64,000 bases of DNA from Streptomyces spiroverticillatus (GCA_014650415.1 BMUX01000013.1:62001-126000), one strand, 5' to 3'; counted from the stretch's first letter, positions 33,485 to 42,302 are shown. Notes: a model not told the origin generated them from the sequence alone. Program-made: numbers and translations.

Positions 33485-34339
33485 ATGCCCGAGATCCAGC
33501 ACCCCGCCCCCGAAGACCTCCGCCGCGATCCCCGCCCCCTCCTGGGCCGCACCGCACTCGTCACCGGGGCCAGCAGGCGCGGCGGCATCGGCTACGCGGT
33601 GGCCCGGCGGCTCGCCGCGTACGGGGCGAGCGTCTACCTGCACCACCACGTCCCGCACGACGCCGCCCAGCCGTGGGGCGCGGACCCCGAAGGCCCCGAA
33701 GGAGTGGCCGCGGGTGTCCGGGAGGCCCGCAGCGACCCCGGAGCGGTCGTCGCCCACGGACCCGGCGACCTGACCGACCCGAAGGCCCCTGCCTCCCTCA
33801 TCGCCACCGCCGCCGAAGCACTCGGCGGACGGCTCGACATCGTCGTCGCCAACCACGCCCTCAGCGGCTCGGACGGCACCCTGGACGAGATCGACGCGGA
33901 CATGCTCGACGCCCACTGGGCCACGAACACCCGCTCGGTGATCCTGCTCGCCCAGGCCTACGCCCGACTGCGCACCGCACAGCCGACGCGGACCCCCGGC
34001 GGACGCCTCCTCCTGATGACCTCCGGCCAGGACCAGGGCAGCGGCATGCCCGGCGAACTGGCCTACGCCCTCGCCAAGGGCGCCCTCGCCTCGGCGACCC
34101 GCACCCTGGCCACCACCTTCGCCGACCTCGGGGTCACCGTGAACGCGGTCAACCCGGGCCCGGTGGACACCGGTTACCTGACGGGCGAGGTCTACGACAC
34201 GATCGCGTCGATGTTCCCGGCGGGCCGCTGGGGCATGCCGGACGACCCGGCCCGCCTGCTCGCCTGGCTGGCCACCGACGAGGCGGCGTGGGTGACGGGC
34301 CGGGTCATCGACTCGGAGGGCGGCTTCCGCCGGGGCTGA
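33485..34339 (+). CDS. Short-chain dehydrogenase/reductase (FabG-like)
   Basis: The 284-aa protein is an SDR. The cofactor loop is ALVTGASRRGGIGYAVARRL, with D in DIVVANHALSGS, catalytic Ser in LLMTSGQDQG, YALAKGAL supplying the Tyr-x-x-x-Lys pair, and NPGPVDTGYL after strand 6. The N-terminal extension and the longer loop between strands 2 and 3 (YLHHHVPHDAAQPW) differ from plain FabG. The substrate is unknown. The ATG at 33485 has GAGAGGA about 9 nt upstream and was preferred to an upstream ATG at 33467. It is followed convergently by the ATP-grasp gene. Confidence 0.8.
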   Translation: MPEIQHPAPEDLRRDPRPLLGRTALVTGASRRGGIGYAVARRLAAYGASVYLHHHVPHDAAQPWGADPEGPEGVAAGVREARSDPGAVVAHGPGDLTDPKAPASLIATAAEALGGRLDIVVANHALSGSDGTLDEIDADMLDAHWATNTRSVILLAQAYARLRTAQPTRTPGGRLLLMTSGQDQGSGMPGELAYALAKGALASATRTLATTFADLGVTVNAVNPGPVDTGYLTGEVYDTIASMFPAGRWGMPDDPARLLAWLATDEAAWVTGRVIDSEGGFRRG

Positions 34340-34348
34340 CGGCGGCCG

Positions 34349-35230
34349 TCACAGCCCATCGGGGCCGACGGCCGCACCCAGCACCTCGAACAGCGCCCGG
34401 GGGTCCGCCCCTTCCGGCAGCCCGCTGACCTGCCCGTCCCCGACCTCCACGACCCGCCACACCCCGTCCTCGCGCAGCGCCAGATCGGTGGTCACCCACC
34501 GGCAGCCCAGCGCCCGCACGGCCGGGCGCACCGCCGCGAGATCCGGCTCCGGGGCGTCGCCGGGGGTGTCGGGATGGGCGGTGACCAGCACCGCCTCCCC
34601 GTCCACCCACCACACCCGGGCCTCCCCGCCCCGTACGAACGACTCGAACTCCCGCACCACGAGACCGCCCGCCAGGGAGTCCTCCTGGAGCGCGAAGAGC
34701 CGGTCCACGACGGCCGACAGGGCGGCGGTGTCCCCGAGTTCGGGCACGAAGCACGCTTCGTGCCACTCGTGCTTGCGGGACTTGACGAAGTCCTTCACCA
34801 CGGCGGGCCCGGCCCGCAGCGGACGGACGAGCGCGGACAATTCGGGAAGTCGGGGCGGCGCGCCCGGCGGGCACTGCCGCCAGACGCTGCGCGGCGTGAG
34901 GCCGGTGAACTCCTCGTACCAGTAAGGGAGTTCATGCGCCGCCTGATAGGAATCGGCCCCGGTCAGCAAGGCGCACCCGCGCTCCTCCAGGCCGCGCGCC
35001 AACTCCTCGTACCGGTGCACGGGAATCATCCACCCCCGGTACCAGTACGCCCCCGACCCGCGCGGCACCCGCCCCAGCGCCGCCCCGAGGTCCCCGGCGA
35101 GCAGCGCGTCGTGGTCCAGGAGCGCCACCGGCCCGCCCAGATCCCGTACCGCCGACGCCTCGGCGGCGAACGCCGGATCGACCCGCCGCCCCGACAGCGG
35201 ATCGGCGCACATCAGCCAACTGCTTTGCAC
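34349..35230 (-). CDS. ATP-grasp domain protein
   Basis: The 293-aa protein looks like a small ATP-grasp enzyme of the type often annotated DUF4343. The lysine-containing nucleotide loop is VVKDFVKSRKHEWHEACFV (about residues 147-165), followed by a phosphate/Mg region VVREFESFVRGGEARVWWVDGEAVLVTAHPDTPGDA and the distal RWVTTDLALREDGVWRVVEVGDGQVSGLP with acidic metal ligands. It would ligate a carboxylate to an amine or similar; the substrate is unknown. The GTG start at 35230 has AGGGGGA 4 nt upstream. It follows the DUF885 gene on the same strand, but a hairpin lies between them. Confidence 0.7.
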   Translation of the reverse strand: MQSSWLMCADPLSGRRVDPAFAAEASAVRDLGGPVALLDHDALLAGDLGAALGRVPRGSGAYWYRGWMIPVHRYEELARGLEERGCALLTGADSYQAAHELPYWYEEFTGLTPRSVWRQCPPGAPPRLPELSALVRPLRAGPAVVKDFVKSRKHEWHEACFVPELGDTAALSAVVDRLFALQEDSLAGGLVVREFESFVRGGEARVWWVDGEAVLVTAHPDTPGDAPEPDLAAVRPAVRALGCRWVTTDLALREDGVWRVVEVGDGQVSGLPEGADPRALFEVLGAAVGPDGL

Positions 35231-35250
35231 GGTTCCCCCTACGCGAAAGA

Positions 35251-35274
35251 GGGCGGGAGCCCAAGCCCCCGCCC
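35251..35274 (-). terminator. Hairpin terminator between DUF885 and ATP-grasp genes
   Basis: GGGCGGG (35251-35257) pairs with CCCGCCC (35268-35274) with a small inner GC-ccaa-GC stem. It lies 13 bp after the DUF885 stop on the minus strand. Confidence 0.55.
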
Positions 35275-35286
35275 CCCGTCACCGAC

Positions 35287-36978
35287 TCAGAGCTTCGACA
35301 GCTCGTCCACCAGGTCGTCCAGGCCCAGCGACCCCTGCGACAGCGCCGCCATGTGCCACGCCTTCAGGTCGAAGGACTCGCCGTGCGCGGCCTGCGCGTT
35401 CGCACGGCCCAGGAGCCACGCCCGCTCGCCCAGCTTGTAGCCGATCGCCTGGCCCGGCATCGACAGGTAGCGGGTCAGCTCGCTCTCCACGAAGTCCGCC
35501 GGACGCCCGCTGTGCAGGCCGAAGAACTCCTGCGCCAGGTCCGGCGTCCACCGCTCGCCCGGGTGGAACGGCGAGTCCGCCGGAATCTCCAGCTCCAGGT
35601 GCATGCCGATGTCCACGATGATCCGCGTCGAACGCATCATCTGGGCGTCCAGGTACCCGAGCCGCTGCTCGGCGGTCTTCAGGAAGCCCAGCTCGTCCAT
35701 CAGACGCTCCGCGTAGAGCGCCCAGCCCTCGCAGTTGGCGCTGACCTGGCCCACCGACGCCTGGTAGCGGGAGAGCTGGTCGGCGACGTGCGTCCACTGC
35801 GCGAGCTGGAGGTGGTGGCCGGGGACGCCCTCGTGGTACCAGGTCGACACCAGGTCGTACACCGGGAAGCGGGTCTCGCCCATGGTGGGCAGCCAGGTGA
35901 TGCCCGGGCGGGAGAAGTCCTCGGAGGGGGCCGTGTAGTACGGGGCCGCCGCGCCGCCCGCGGGGGCGATCCGGGACTCCACCTTGCGGACCCGCTCGGC
36001 GAGGTCGAAGTGGGTGCCGTCGAGGGACTCGATCGCCTCGTCCATCAGCGCCTGGAGCCAGACCCGGACCTCCTCGACGCCCTCGATGTGGGTGCCGTTC
36101 TCGTCCAGCCAGGCCAGCGCCTTCCACGGGGTCTCGGCGCCCGGGAGGACCTTCTCGGCCTCGGTCTTCATCTCGGCGAGCAGGCGGTGGTACTCCGCCC
36201 AGCCGTACGCGTACGCCTCGTCCAGGTCCAGGTCGGTGCCGTTGAAGGCACGCGACCACACCGCGTACCGCTCGCGGCCCACGGCGTCGGGCGCGTCCTT
36301 GACGGCCGGCGCGTACACGTCCCGCATCCAGTCGCGCAGCGCCATCACCGAGGCGGTCGCCGCACGGGCCGCCTCGTCCAGCTCGCCGCGCAGCGACTGC
36401 GGGCCGTCCGCCGCGAACTCCTCGAACCAGCCGCGCTCGCCGCCCGCCCACTCGGTGAGCTGCTCGATGAACGTGGCGGTCGGGCGCGGACCGCCCAACA
36501 GGCCCTGCTCCAGGCCGAGTTCGAGGCAGGAGCGGTAGCCCTCGAAGGCGGCCGGGACACCGCGCAGGCGCTCGGCGATGTCCGCCCAGTCCTCGTCGGT
36601 GTCGGTCGCGTTGAGCGTGAACACCTCACGGATGGTGTGCGCGGGGGAGTGGATGTTGCTGACCGCGCGCAGGTCCTCGCCCGCCGCGTGCACCGCGAGC
36701 TCGGCGGTCAGGCGCTCGCGCAGCAGACGCCCGCAGCGCCGCTCGGCCTCGGTGTCCGCGCCGGGCAGTTGCTCCGCCTCGTCCAGGACGGCGAGGGTGT
36801 GGCGAGCCAGCTCGGCGACGGCCTGGCGGCCCTCGGGGGAGTAGTCGGGGAGGCTGCGTGCGCTGTCCTTGACCCCGAGGTAGGTGCCGAGGACCGGGTC
36901 GAGGGCGATCAGGGCGTCGACGTACGCGTCGGCGACCTCGCGCGGGAGCGGGGTGTCAAGGGTGCTGTTGTCTGACAT
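35287..36978 (-). CDS. DUF885 family putative metallopeptidase
   Basis: The 563-aa protein belongs to the DUF885 family, which resembles M32-like carboxypeptidases. The metal-binding motif STWYHEGVPGHHLQ has the HExxxxxH-type core seen in all DUF885 proteins (about residues 365-380), followed by GWALYAERLMDELGF with further metal-ligand-type acidic residues. It has no signal peptide. Substrates are unproven in the family. The ATG at 36978 has GAGGA 8 nt upstream. It lies 35 bp downstream of the Lrp-type gene on the same strand, so they may form an operon. Confidence 0.75.
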   Translation of the reverse strand: MSDNSTLDTPLPREVADAYVDALIALDPVLGTYLGVKDSARSLPDYSPEGRQAVAELARHTLAVLDEAEQLPGADTEAERRCGRLLRERLTAELAVHAAGEDLRAVSNIHSPAHTIREVFTLNATDTDEDWADIAERLRGVPAAFEGYRSCLELGLEQGLLGGPRPTATFIEQLTEWAGGERGWFEEFAADGPQSLRGELDEAARAATASVMALRDWMRDVYAPAVKDAPDAVGRERYAVWSRAFNGTDLDLDEAYAYGWAEYHRLLAEMKTEAEKVLPGAETPWKALAWLDENGTHIEGVEEVRVWLQALMDEAIESLDGTHFDLAERVRKVESRIAPAGGAAAPYYTAPSEDFSRPGITWLPTMGETRFPVYDLVSTWYHEGVPGHHLQLAQWTHVADQLSRYQASVGQVSANCEGWALYAERLMDELGFLKTAEQRLGYLDAQMMRSTRIIVDIGMHLELEIPADSPFHPGERWTPDLAQEFFGLHSGRPADFVESELTRYLSMPGQAIGYKLGERAWLLGRANAQAAHGESFDLKAWHMAALSQGSLGLDDLVDELSKL

Positions 36979-37013
36979 ACGGACATCCTCGTACGAAGAG
37001 GGGGCCCACGTCA

Positions 37014-37529
37014 CTAGCGTTCTGCGCCTGACCCCTGTCGCCCCGTGACCTGGGGCGATCCGGGAGGCAGCAGAGGACCGCAGTCCCACTGCTGGAAGAT
37101 CAGCCGGGTCTCCACACGGGCCACCTCGCGACGGGAGGTGAACTCGTCCAGGACGAGCCGCTGGAGCTCGGCGGCGTCGGCCACCGCCACCTGCACCAGG
37201 TAGTCGTCGGGCCCCGTCAGGTGGAACAGTGCCCGTGACTCGGGCAGCGCCCTGACCCGCTCCACGAACGGGCCGATCAGCTCCCGGCGGTGCGGGCGCA
37301 CCTGCACCAGCAGCAGCGCCTCGATGCCGCGCCCCAGCTTCGCCGGGTCCAGCCGCAGCTGGTGCCCGAGGATCACGCCGGAGCGGCGCAGCCTGGTCAC
37401 GCGGTCCAGACAGGTGGAGGGGGCGACGCCGACTTCGGCGGCCAGGTCGCGGTACGTCGTCCGGGCGTCGTTCTGCAACAGGCGCAGAATGTGCAGGTCG
37501 ACCGGGTCCAGTGCGACGGAATCAGCCAT
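37014..37529 (-). CDS. Lrp/AsnC-family regulator (2)
   Basis: The 171-aa Lrp/AsnC protein has an HTH at residues 8-60 (DLHILRLLQNDARTTYRDLAAEVGVAPSTCLDRVTRLRRSGVI) and a RAM domain at about 70-150 (LIGPFVERVRALPESRALFHLTGPDDYLVQV). It is divergent from the Cys/Met-metabolism PLP enzyme by 60 bp. In other bacteria Lrp-type regulators sit beside methionine gamma-lyase genes, for example MdeR with mdeA in Pseudomonas putida, so control of that enzyme by an amino acid is a reasonable inference. Confidence 0.85.
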   Translation of the reverse strand: MADSVALDPVDLHILRLLQNDARTTYRDLAAEVGVAPSTCLDRVTRLRRSGVILGHQLRLDPAKLGRGIEALLLVQVRPHRRELIGPFVERVRALPESRALFHLTGPDDYLVQVAVADAAELQRLVLDEFTSRREVARVETRLIFQQWDCGPLLPPGSPQVTGRQGSGAER

Positions 37530-37589
37530 TGGCCGAACGTAGCACGGGAGTTCACCGCCGAAGTCCGGTGGATGTTCAGACTGCGCAGC

Positions 37590-38900
37590 ATGACCCCCGT
37601 ATCCTCGCCCGCACCCCGGGCCGCCGCCTCCGAGCACCCCGCACCCCGGGCCGCCGCCTCCGAGCACCCCGCACCCCGGGCCCTCGCCACCCACGCCGTG
37701 CACGCCGGCCGCGAAGACCTCGCCGCGCTGGGCGTGCACGCCGTGCCGCTGGACCTCTCGACGACGTACCCCTCCCACGACAGCCGTGCGGAGGCCGCCC
37801 GCATCGACGCGTTCGCCGCGACCGGGGAACTCCCCGAGGGCCCGCCGGTGTACGCCCGCCTCGACAACCCGACGACCGCCCGCTTCGAGGAGGCGCTCGC
37901 CCGGCTCGAAGGCACGGACTCCTCCGTCGCCTTCGCCAGCGGCATGGCCGCGCTGACCGCCGTCCTGCTGGTGCGGGCGTCGGCGGGGCTGCGGCACGTG
38001 GTGGCGGTGCGCCCGCTGTACGGATGCAGCGACCACCTGCTCACCGCAGGGCTGCTCGGCACCGAGGTCACCTGGGTCGACCGCACCGACCCGGCGGGCA
38101 TCGCGGAGGCGATCCGCCCCGACACGGGGCTCGTGATGGTCGAGACCCCGGCCAACCCGACTCTCGCGGAGATCGACATCGCGGCCGTCGCCGAGGCCTG
38201 CGGCCCGGTTCCGCTGCTGGTCGACAGCACCTTCGCGACACCGGTGCTCCAGCGCCCCGTCGAGCACGGGGCCCGCCTGGTCCTGCACAGCGCCACCAAG
38301 TACCTGGGCGGGCACGGTGACGTGCTGGCCGGAGTGGTGGCCTGCGACGAGGAGTTCGCCCGGCAGTTGCGGCAGGTGCGGTTCGCCACCGGCGGCGTGC
38401 TGCACCCGCTCGCCGGATACCTGCTGCTGCGCGGCCTGTCCACGCTTCCGGTACGGATGAAGGCCGCGTCCGCGAACGCCTCCGAGCTGGCCCGCCGCCT
38501 CGCCGCCGACCCCCGAGTTGCCCGCGTCCACTACCCCGAACTGGGCGGCGCGATGGTCGCCTTCGAGGTGTACGGCGACCCGCACGCGGTGATCGCGGGC
38601 GTCCGCCTGATCACCCCGGCCGTCAGCCTCGGCAGCGTCGACACCCTGATCCAGCACCCGGCCTCCATCAGCCACCGGATCGTGGCCGAGGGAGACCGGC
38701 GCTCGGCGGGCGTCAGCGACCGGCTGCTGCGAATGTCGGTCGGGCTGGAGGACGTCGAGGACCTCTGGCGGGACCTCTGCGAGGCCCTGGCGGCGGCCGG
38801 TTCCGTACCGGCCACCGACCGCCTGGTCCTCAACTCCGGTCGGAGCGGGGCACGTACGGCAGACCTTCCTGCTGCACGGAACCAGGGCGTACCGGCGTAG
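37590..38900 (+). CDS. Cys/Met metabolism PLP enzyme (cystathionine/methionine gamma-lyase-like)
   Basis: The 436-aa protein is a fold-I PLP enzyme of the cystathionine beta/gamma-lyase, gamma-synthase and methionine gamma-lyase family. Signature parts: YARLDNPTTARFEEALA, SGMAALTAVLLV, the Tyr of PLYGCSDHL, VDSTFATPV and the PLP lysine in LHSATKYLGGHGDVLAG. An unusual Ala/Pro/Glu N-terminal extension contains two exact 10-residue repeats (from 37611). The ATG at 37590 is chosen by family length (about 390-400 aa plus extension), and ATG 37572 is possible. The reaction within the family cannot be decided by eye. The divergent Lrp regulator probably controls it. Confidence 0.8.
   Translation: MTPVSSPAPRAAASEHPAPRAAASEHPAPRALATHAVHAGREDLAALGVHAVPLDLSTTYPSHDSRAEAARIDAFAATGELPEGPPVYARLDNPTTARFEEALARLEGTDSSVAFASGMAALTAVLLVRASAGLRHVVAVRPLYGCSDHLLTAGLLGTEVTWVDRTDPAGIAEAIRPDTGLVMVETPANPTLAEIDIAAVAEACGPVPLLVDSTFATPVLQRPVEHGARLVLHSATKYLGGHGDVLAGVVACDEEFARQLRQVRFATGGVLHPLAGYLLLRGLSTLPVRMKAASANASELARRLAADPRVARVHYPELGGAMVAFEVYGDPHAVIAGVRLITPAVSLGSVDTLIQHPASISHRIVAEGDRRSAGVSDRLLRMSVGLEDVEDLWRDLCEALAAAGSVPATDRLVLNSGRSGARTADLPAARNQGVPA
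37611..37680 (+). repeat. 30-bp tandem repeat in the PLP-enzyme gene
   Basis: Two exact 30-bp units (37611-37640 and 37641-37670) and a third partial unit to 37680 encode APRAAASEHP twice, then APRA. The unit keeps frame and lies in the disordered N-terminal extension. Confidence 0.9.
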
Positions 38901-40272
38901 TCACCCCGCCGAGCCGCGCCGTCACCACCAGCGTGCCCTCCTCGATCTGGTAGTCCAGGGGCAGTTCGAGGCCGCGCATCGCGGCGACCATGCCGGTGTT
39001 GGACGCCTGAGTGACGGCGTACACGCTCTCGCAGTCGGCCTCGGCCGCCAGGCCCACCAGCCTGCTCAGCAGCTCGGAGCCGATGCCCCGGCGCTGCCAG
39101 GCGTCCTCGACGATCAGCGCCACCTCGGTCTCGTCGCCGTCCCACAGCAGGTGGCCGAGGGCGACGAGCCGCCCGGACGCGGTCTGCACGGCCAGCGTGC
39201 GGCCGTAACGGGGGCTGAGCAGGTGGGTGAGATAGCGGTCGGCGTCGGCAACGGGCCCGTGGTAGCGGAGCCCCAGCGTCCGCTCCGAGCAGCGCTCGTG
39301 CATGGCGAGTGCCGCTTCGAGGTCGTCGGGTCCGGCCCTGCGTACGGTGATGGCGTTGCCCTCGGGCAGCGTCAGCACGTCCTGGCTGCGCGGCACCCGC
39401 GGCCCGAGCCGGGCGTCCAGCTCCACCAGCGCCCTGGCCCGCGCGAACTCGGTGGGCGTGAACGGCAGGTAGGGCCGCTCCACGGTGATCGCCCCGCCGG
39501 ACGGGTGGCCGAGCCGCATGACCGTCCCTTCGAGTACGCCCTCCACGGGCGCCGCGTGTCCGGACGGCCGCCCGGTGAGGGTGGTCGCGGGCAGCGAGTG
39601 GATGGTGCACCGGCCGAGCAACTGCCGCAGTGCGAGCGGCAGTTCGGCGGCATCGAGCGCGGTGCGGGTGGCGAGACCCAGCACCCGGGTGGGCGCGTCC
39701 ACGAGGTCGTGCGTGTCGGCCCGCTCCAGCCAGGTGTCCTTGGCCCCTATGGCCGCGACCTCGCGGGACAGGTCCCGGATCTGCACCTCGGCGGGCGCCC
39801 GGAGCAGGAACTCGTCCACGGTGCCGTCACCGAGCGGGTGGGTCTGGAGGGTCAGGATGTCGACCTCCAGCCGTGCCAGCACGGTGCACAGCGCGGCCAG
39901 CGAGCCGGGCTCGTCCTTGACCGTCGTACGCATCCGCCACAGCGCGGTCTCGCGGGGCTCGGCCGGCTCCTCGGACTCGGCCGCCTCCACGGCCGTGCCG
40001 GGATCGGTCGGCGGTGCGGGCGGAGGTGCGTGCCCGTGCTTCCGTGCCCACCAGGTGTGGAACCCGGCGGTGGCGGCGAGCGCCACCGCCGAGGCGATGA
40101 GCAGCACGGGTCCGTCGGGGCCGTGCACGATCATGTTCGCGATCGAGTCGGCGACCGCGACCGCCGTGAAGAGCGCCGCCAGCTCCACGAGGTCGCGCCG
40201 CCAGTGGTGGCGGTGCCGGGGCTTGGAGGCCTGCTGGGAAGGGGCTGCCGCGGGGCGATTCGTGTGCGTCAT
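38830..40272 (-). CDS. Membrane-anchored ACT-GNAT fusion protein
   Basis: The 480-aa protein has a short basic N-terminus, two adjacent hydrophobic segments (about residues 30-70; LVELAALFTAVAVADSIANMIV and GPVLLIASAVALAATAGF), an acidic linker and an ACT-like domain (about 110-180; RMRTTVKDEPGSLAALCTVLARLEVDILTLQTHP). An intermediate region and a C-terminal GNAT acetyltransferase follow (about 300-460; DDLEAALAMHERCSE, VALGHLLWDGDETEVALIVEDAWQRRGIGSELLSRLVGLA). Soluble ACT-GNAT protein acetyltransferases controlled by amino acids are known in actinomycetes; the membrane anchor is an addition. Its last 71 bp overlap the 3' end of the convergent PLP-enzyme gene. Confidence 0.75.
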   Translation of the reverse strand: MTHTNRPAAAPSQQASKPRHRHHWRRDLVELAALFTAVAVADSIANMIVHGPDGPVLLIASAVALAATAGFHTWWARKHGHAPPPAPPTDPGTAVEAAESEEPAEPRETALWRMRTTVKDEPGSLAALCTVLARLEVDILTLQTHPLGDGTVDEFLLRAPAEVQIRDLSREVAAIGAKDTWLERADTHDLVDAPTRVLGLATRTALDAAELPLALRQLLGRCTIHSLPATTLTGRPSGHAAPVEGVLEGTVMRLGHPSGGAITVERPYLPFTPTEFARARALVELDARLGPRVPRSQDVLTLPEGNAITVRRAGPDDLEAALAMHERCSERTLGLRYHGPVADADRYLTHLLSPRYGRTLAVQTASGRLVALGHLLWDGDETEVALIVEDAWQRRGIGSELLSRLVGLAAEADCESVYAVTQASNTGMVAAMRGLELPLDYQIEEGTLVVTARLGGVTTPVRPGSVQQEGLPYVPRSDRS

Positions 40273-40416
40273 GGCAGCACTCTTGCTCAGCGGTGTTGCG
40301 TGATCACGAACGGTTTGTGACTGATGGGTTAAGTGTGCTTCTGGTCGTTTCGCCGCGATTCTGGGCGCGGGGCGACCGGAGCTGACCGATCCCGTGGCGG
40401 GATACGTTCGCCCAGG

Positions 40417-40749
40417 TCAGGTGGGAGTGTCAAGCGCCTGGCCGCCGGCGATGGCCCGGAGGGCGTCCAGGTGACGCCCGTACACCTCGCGCCCCTCCTT
40501 CGTGAGCGCCAGCCAGGTCCGGGGCCTGCGCTCGATCCGCCCCTTCGTCACGGTCACCCACCCCGCCTCCTCCAGAGCGGCCACCTGCTTCGACAGCACC
40601 GAGTCGGACACCTCCACCAGATCCCGTACGAATCCGAACTCGGCCTTGTCCAGCGGAGCGAGCGCCGCCACCACGGACAGCCGCACCGGAGAGGACAGCA
40701 GCGGTGCCAGCGCGTGCCGGGGGTGCGCGCCGGCCTTCTGCTCCGTCAT
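40417..40749 (-). CDS. Small winged-helix regulator (MarR/ArsR-like)
   Basis: The 110-aa protein is a single winged helix (HTH_27-like): LSSPVRLSVVAALAPLDKAEFGFVRDLVEVSDSVLSKQVAALEEAGWVTVTKG, then a wing and a helix (RTWLALTKEGREVYGRHLDALRAIAG). Such proteins are one-component regulators, often responding to small hydrophobic molecules. Its ATG overlaps the stop of the upstream membrane protein gene by 4 bp, so the two are coupled, a typical pairing in which the regulator controls its own operon. Confidence 0.75.
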   Translation of the reverse strand: MTEQKAGAHPRHALAPLLSSPVRLSVVAALAPLDKAEFGFVRDLVEVSDSVLSKQVAALEEAGWVTVTKGRIERRPRTWLALTKEGREVYGRHLDALRAIAGGQALDTPT

Positions 40750-41168
40750 GCCGCACTCCGCAGCTCGAACACGGCCCCCACCAGCAGGGGCAGTGCGCAG
40801 GCCACGGCGCCCCCGACGGCGAGCGGCACGCTGTCCTGCCACCCGTCCCGGCCGTGCAGCACGATCGTCGCCGTGTAGAGCAGCGTCCAGGCGCCGATCG
40901 TGAGGCCGTGCCGGAGACCGAAGTGGCGCCGCGCCGTGCGCTGCCGGGCGGCGTACACGCTCAGCAGGACGACCATCACCGCGAACACGGACATCGTGAC
41001 GGCGGTGGCCAGTGCGCCGTGCCAGAGCACGACCAGCGGGATGAAGGCGAACTGCGCGGTGCCGAAGACCAGGAGGTAGCGCGCGTACCAACTGCTGCCG
41101 TGCCGTGCGGCGCCCTCCACCCGCTCCGCCTTCCGCAACGCCGCGACCGCGTCCGCGTATTCACTCAT
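40746..41168 (-). CDS. Small integral membrane protein, unknown function
   Basis: The 140-aa protein has four hydrophobic segments (YLLVFGTAQFAFIPLVVLW, LATAVTMSVFAVMVVLLSVY, LTIGAWTLLYTATIVLH, SVPLAVGGAVACALPLLVGAVF) and basic loops, with a short cytosolic N-terminus. No enzyme motif is evident. It is the first gene of a two-gene unit with the small winged-helix regulator, with ATGA overlap at 40746-40749. Membrane/regulator pairs of this sort are common in actinobacteria and are mostly uncharacterised. Confidence 0.65.
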   Translation of the reverse strand: MSEYADAVAALRKAERVEGAARHGSSWYARYLLVFGTAQFAFIPLVVLWHGALATAVTMSVFAVMVVLLSVYAARQRTARRHFGLRHGLTIGAWTLLYTATIVLHGRDGWQDSVPLAVGGAVACALPLLVGAVFELRSAA

Positions 41169-41282
41169 GGCTCCCCCAACGTCCCGTGGAATCGGTGTTG
41201 TTGCCAGATTGCCATCTACTTTCCACTTTGGAAAGAGTGTGCGGTCCCTGCCGCCCGTACGGTCCTGGAGGCCCTCGCGGCC

Positions 41283-42113
41283 TCAGCGGCTGGTGTCGAG
41301 GATGACCCTCGCCACCGCCGCCGGATCGTCGTTCATCGGCACGTGCCCGCACCCCGGCAGCCGCACCAGACGCGCCTCCGGGATGATCCCCTTGGCCCGC
41401 ACCCCCTGCCGTCGCACCAGCAGCCGGTCCTTCGTCCCCCACGCCACCGTCACCGGCACGTCCCGCACGTCGTCCCGGAACTGCACGCTCAGCCCCGCGG
41501 TCAGCGTCGGTCCGAAGCCGGTGGCCTCCCGCAGCGCCAAGGTCTCCGCGACGACCGATTCCGGCGTACGCCGCCCCGGCTTGGCGTAGATCGTGCTGGT
41601 CAGTGCGAACCGGCCCGCCTCGCTCTTCGACAGCCGCTCGATCAGCGGCAGCGGCATCGCCTTCGCCGCCGCCCGCATCCCGCGCAGCGTCCCGAACGCG
41701 TACCGCCGCTCGGCCTGCGTCCAGAAGCCCGCGGGGGAGAGCGCCGTCACCGACCGCGCCAGCTTCTCCCGGCCCATCTCCAGTGCGAGCAGCCCGCCGA
41801 GCGAGTTCCCGGCGACGTGCGGCCGCTCCACCCCCAACTCCCGGCAGAAGGCGCCCAGTACGGGCACCACCGACTCCAGGTCGTACGACACGCCGTCGGG
41901 GAGGGCCGGCGAGGTCCCGAACCCGGGCAGGTCGACGGCGATCACGTCGCGCTCCGCCGCCAGCGCGGACAGCACCGGCTCCCAGGCCTGCCAGTGGTGC
42001 CCGATGCCGTGCAGCAGGAGCAGCGGCTCGCCCTGCCCGCGACGCTCGTACGTGACGGACGCGGTGCGCGGGCCGCCGGGGGACTCGACGGCGAAGGCGA
42101 CGGTGGCGGTCAT
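41283..42113 (-). CDS. Alpha/beta-fold hydrolase
   Basis: The 276-aa hydrolase shows the alpha/beta order: oxyanion region LLLLHGIGHHWQAW (residues 31-44), AVDLPGFGTSP, nucleophile elbow AGNSLGG with Ser104, acidic residue in VAWGTKDRLL and C-terminal His in GCGHVPMND. Length is normal. The substrate is unknown. The ATG at 42113 has GAGGAG 6 nt upstream. It is divergent from the ECF41 sigma factor with about 190 bp between starts, so it is a candidate member of that sigma factor's regulon; ECF41 neighbours elsewhere are often oxidoreductases or decarboxylases. Confidence 0.8.
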   Translation of the reverse strand: MTATVAFAVESPGGPRTASVTYERRGQGEPLLLLHGIGHHWQAWEPVLSALAAERDVIAVDLPGFGTSPALPDGVSYDLESVVPVLGAFCRELGVERPHVAGNSLGGLLALEMGREKLARSVTALSPAGFWTQAERRYAFGTLRGMRAAAKAMPLPLIERLSKSEAGRFALTSTIYAKPGRRTPESVVAETLALREATGFGPTLTAGLSVQFRDDVRDVPVTVAWGTKDRLLVRRQGVRAKGIIPEARLVRLPGCGHVPMNDDPAAVARVILDTSR

Positions 42114-42302
42114 GGGGGACTCCTCGGGATTCCTCGGGGCGGGGGTGCAGGAACAGCCTTAGACGCTCTGTCAGCAACAACTACCCTCCAGTAGCTTGGA
42201 GTTCAAGAGCCGCTCCCGCTCGGCCCGCGCCGGCCGCGGGTGTGGCCGAGACCGCTCCCGCCCGCCCTGGACACCGCCACGCCCGTGAGCTGGGATGGAG
42301 GG

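Noticed and set aside
37611..37680. A CRISPR-like array
   Set aside because: The 30-bp units are directly adjacent with no spacers and lie inside a coding region.
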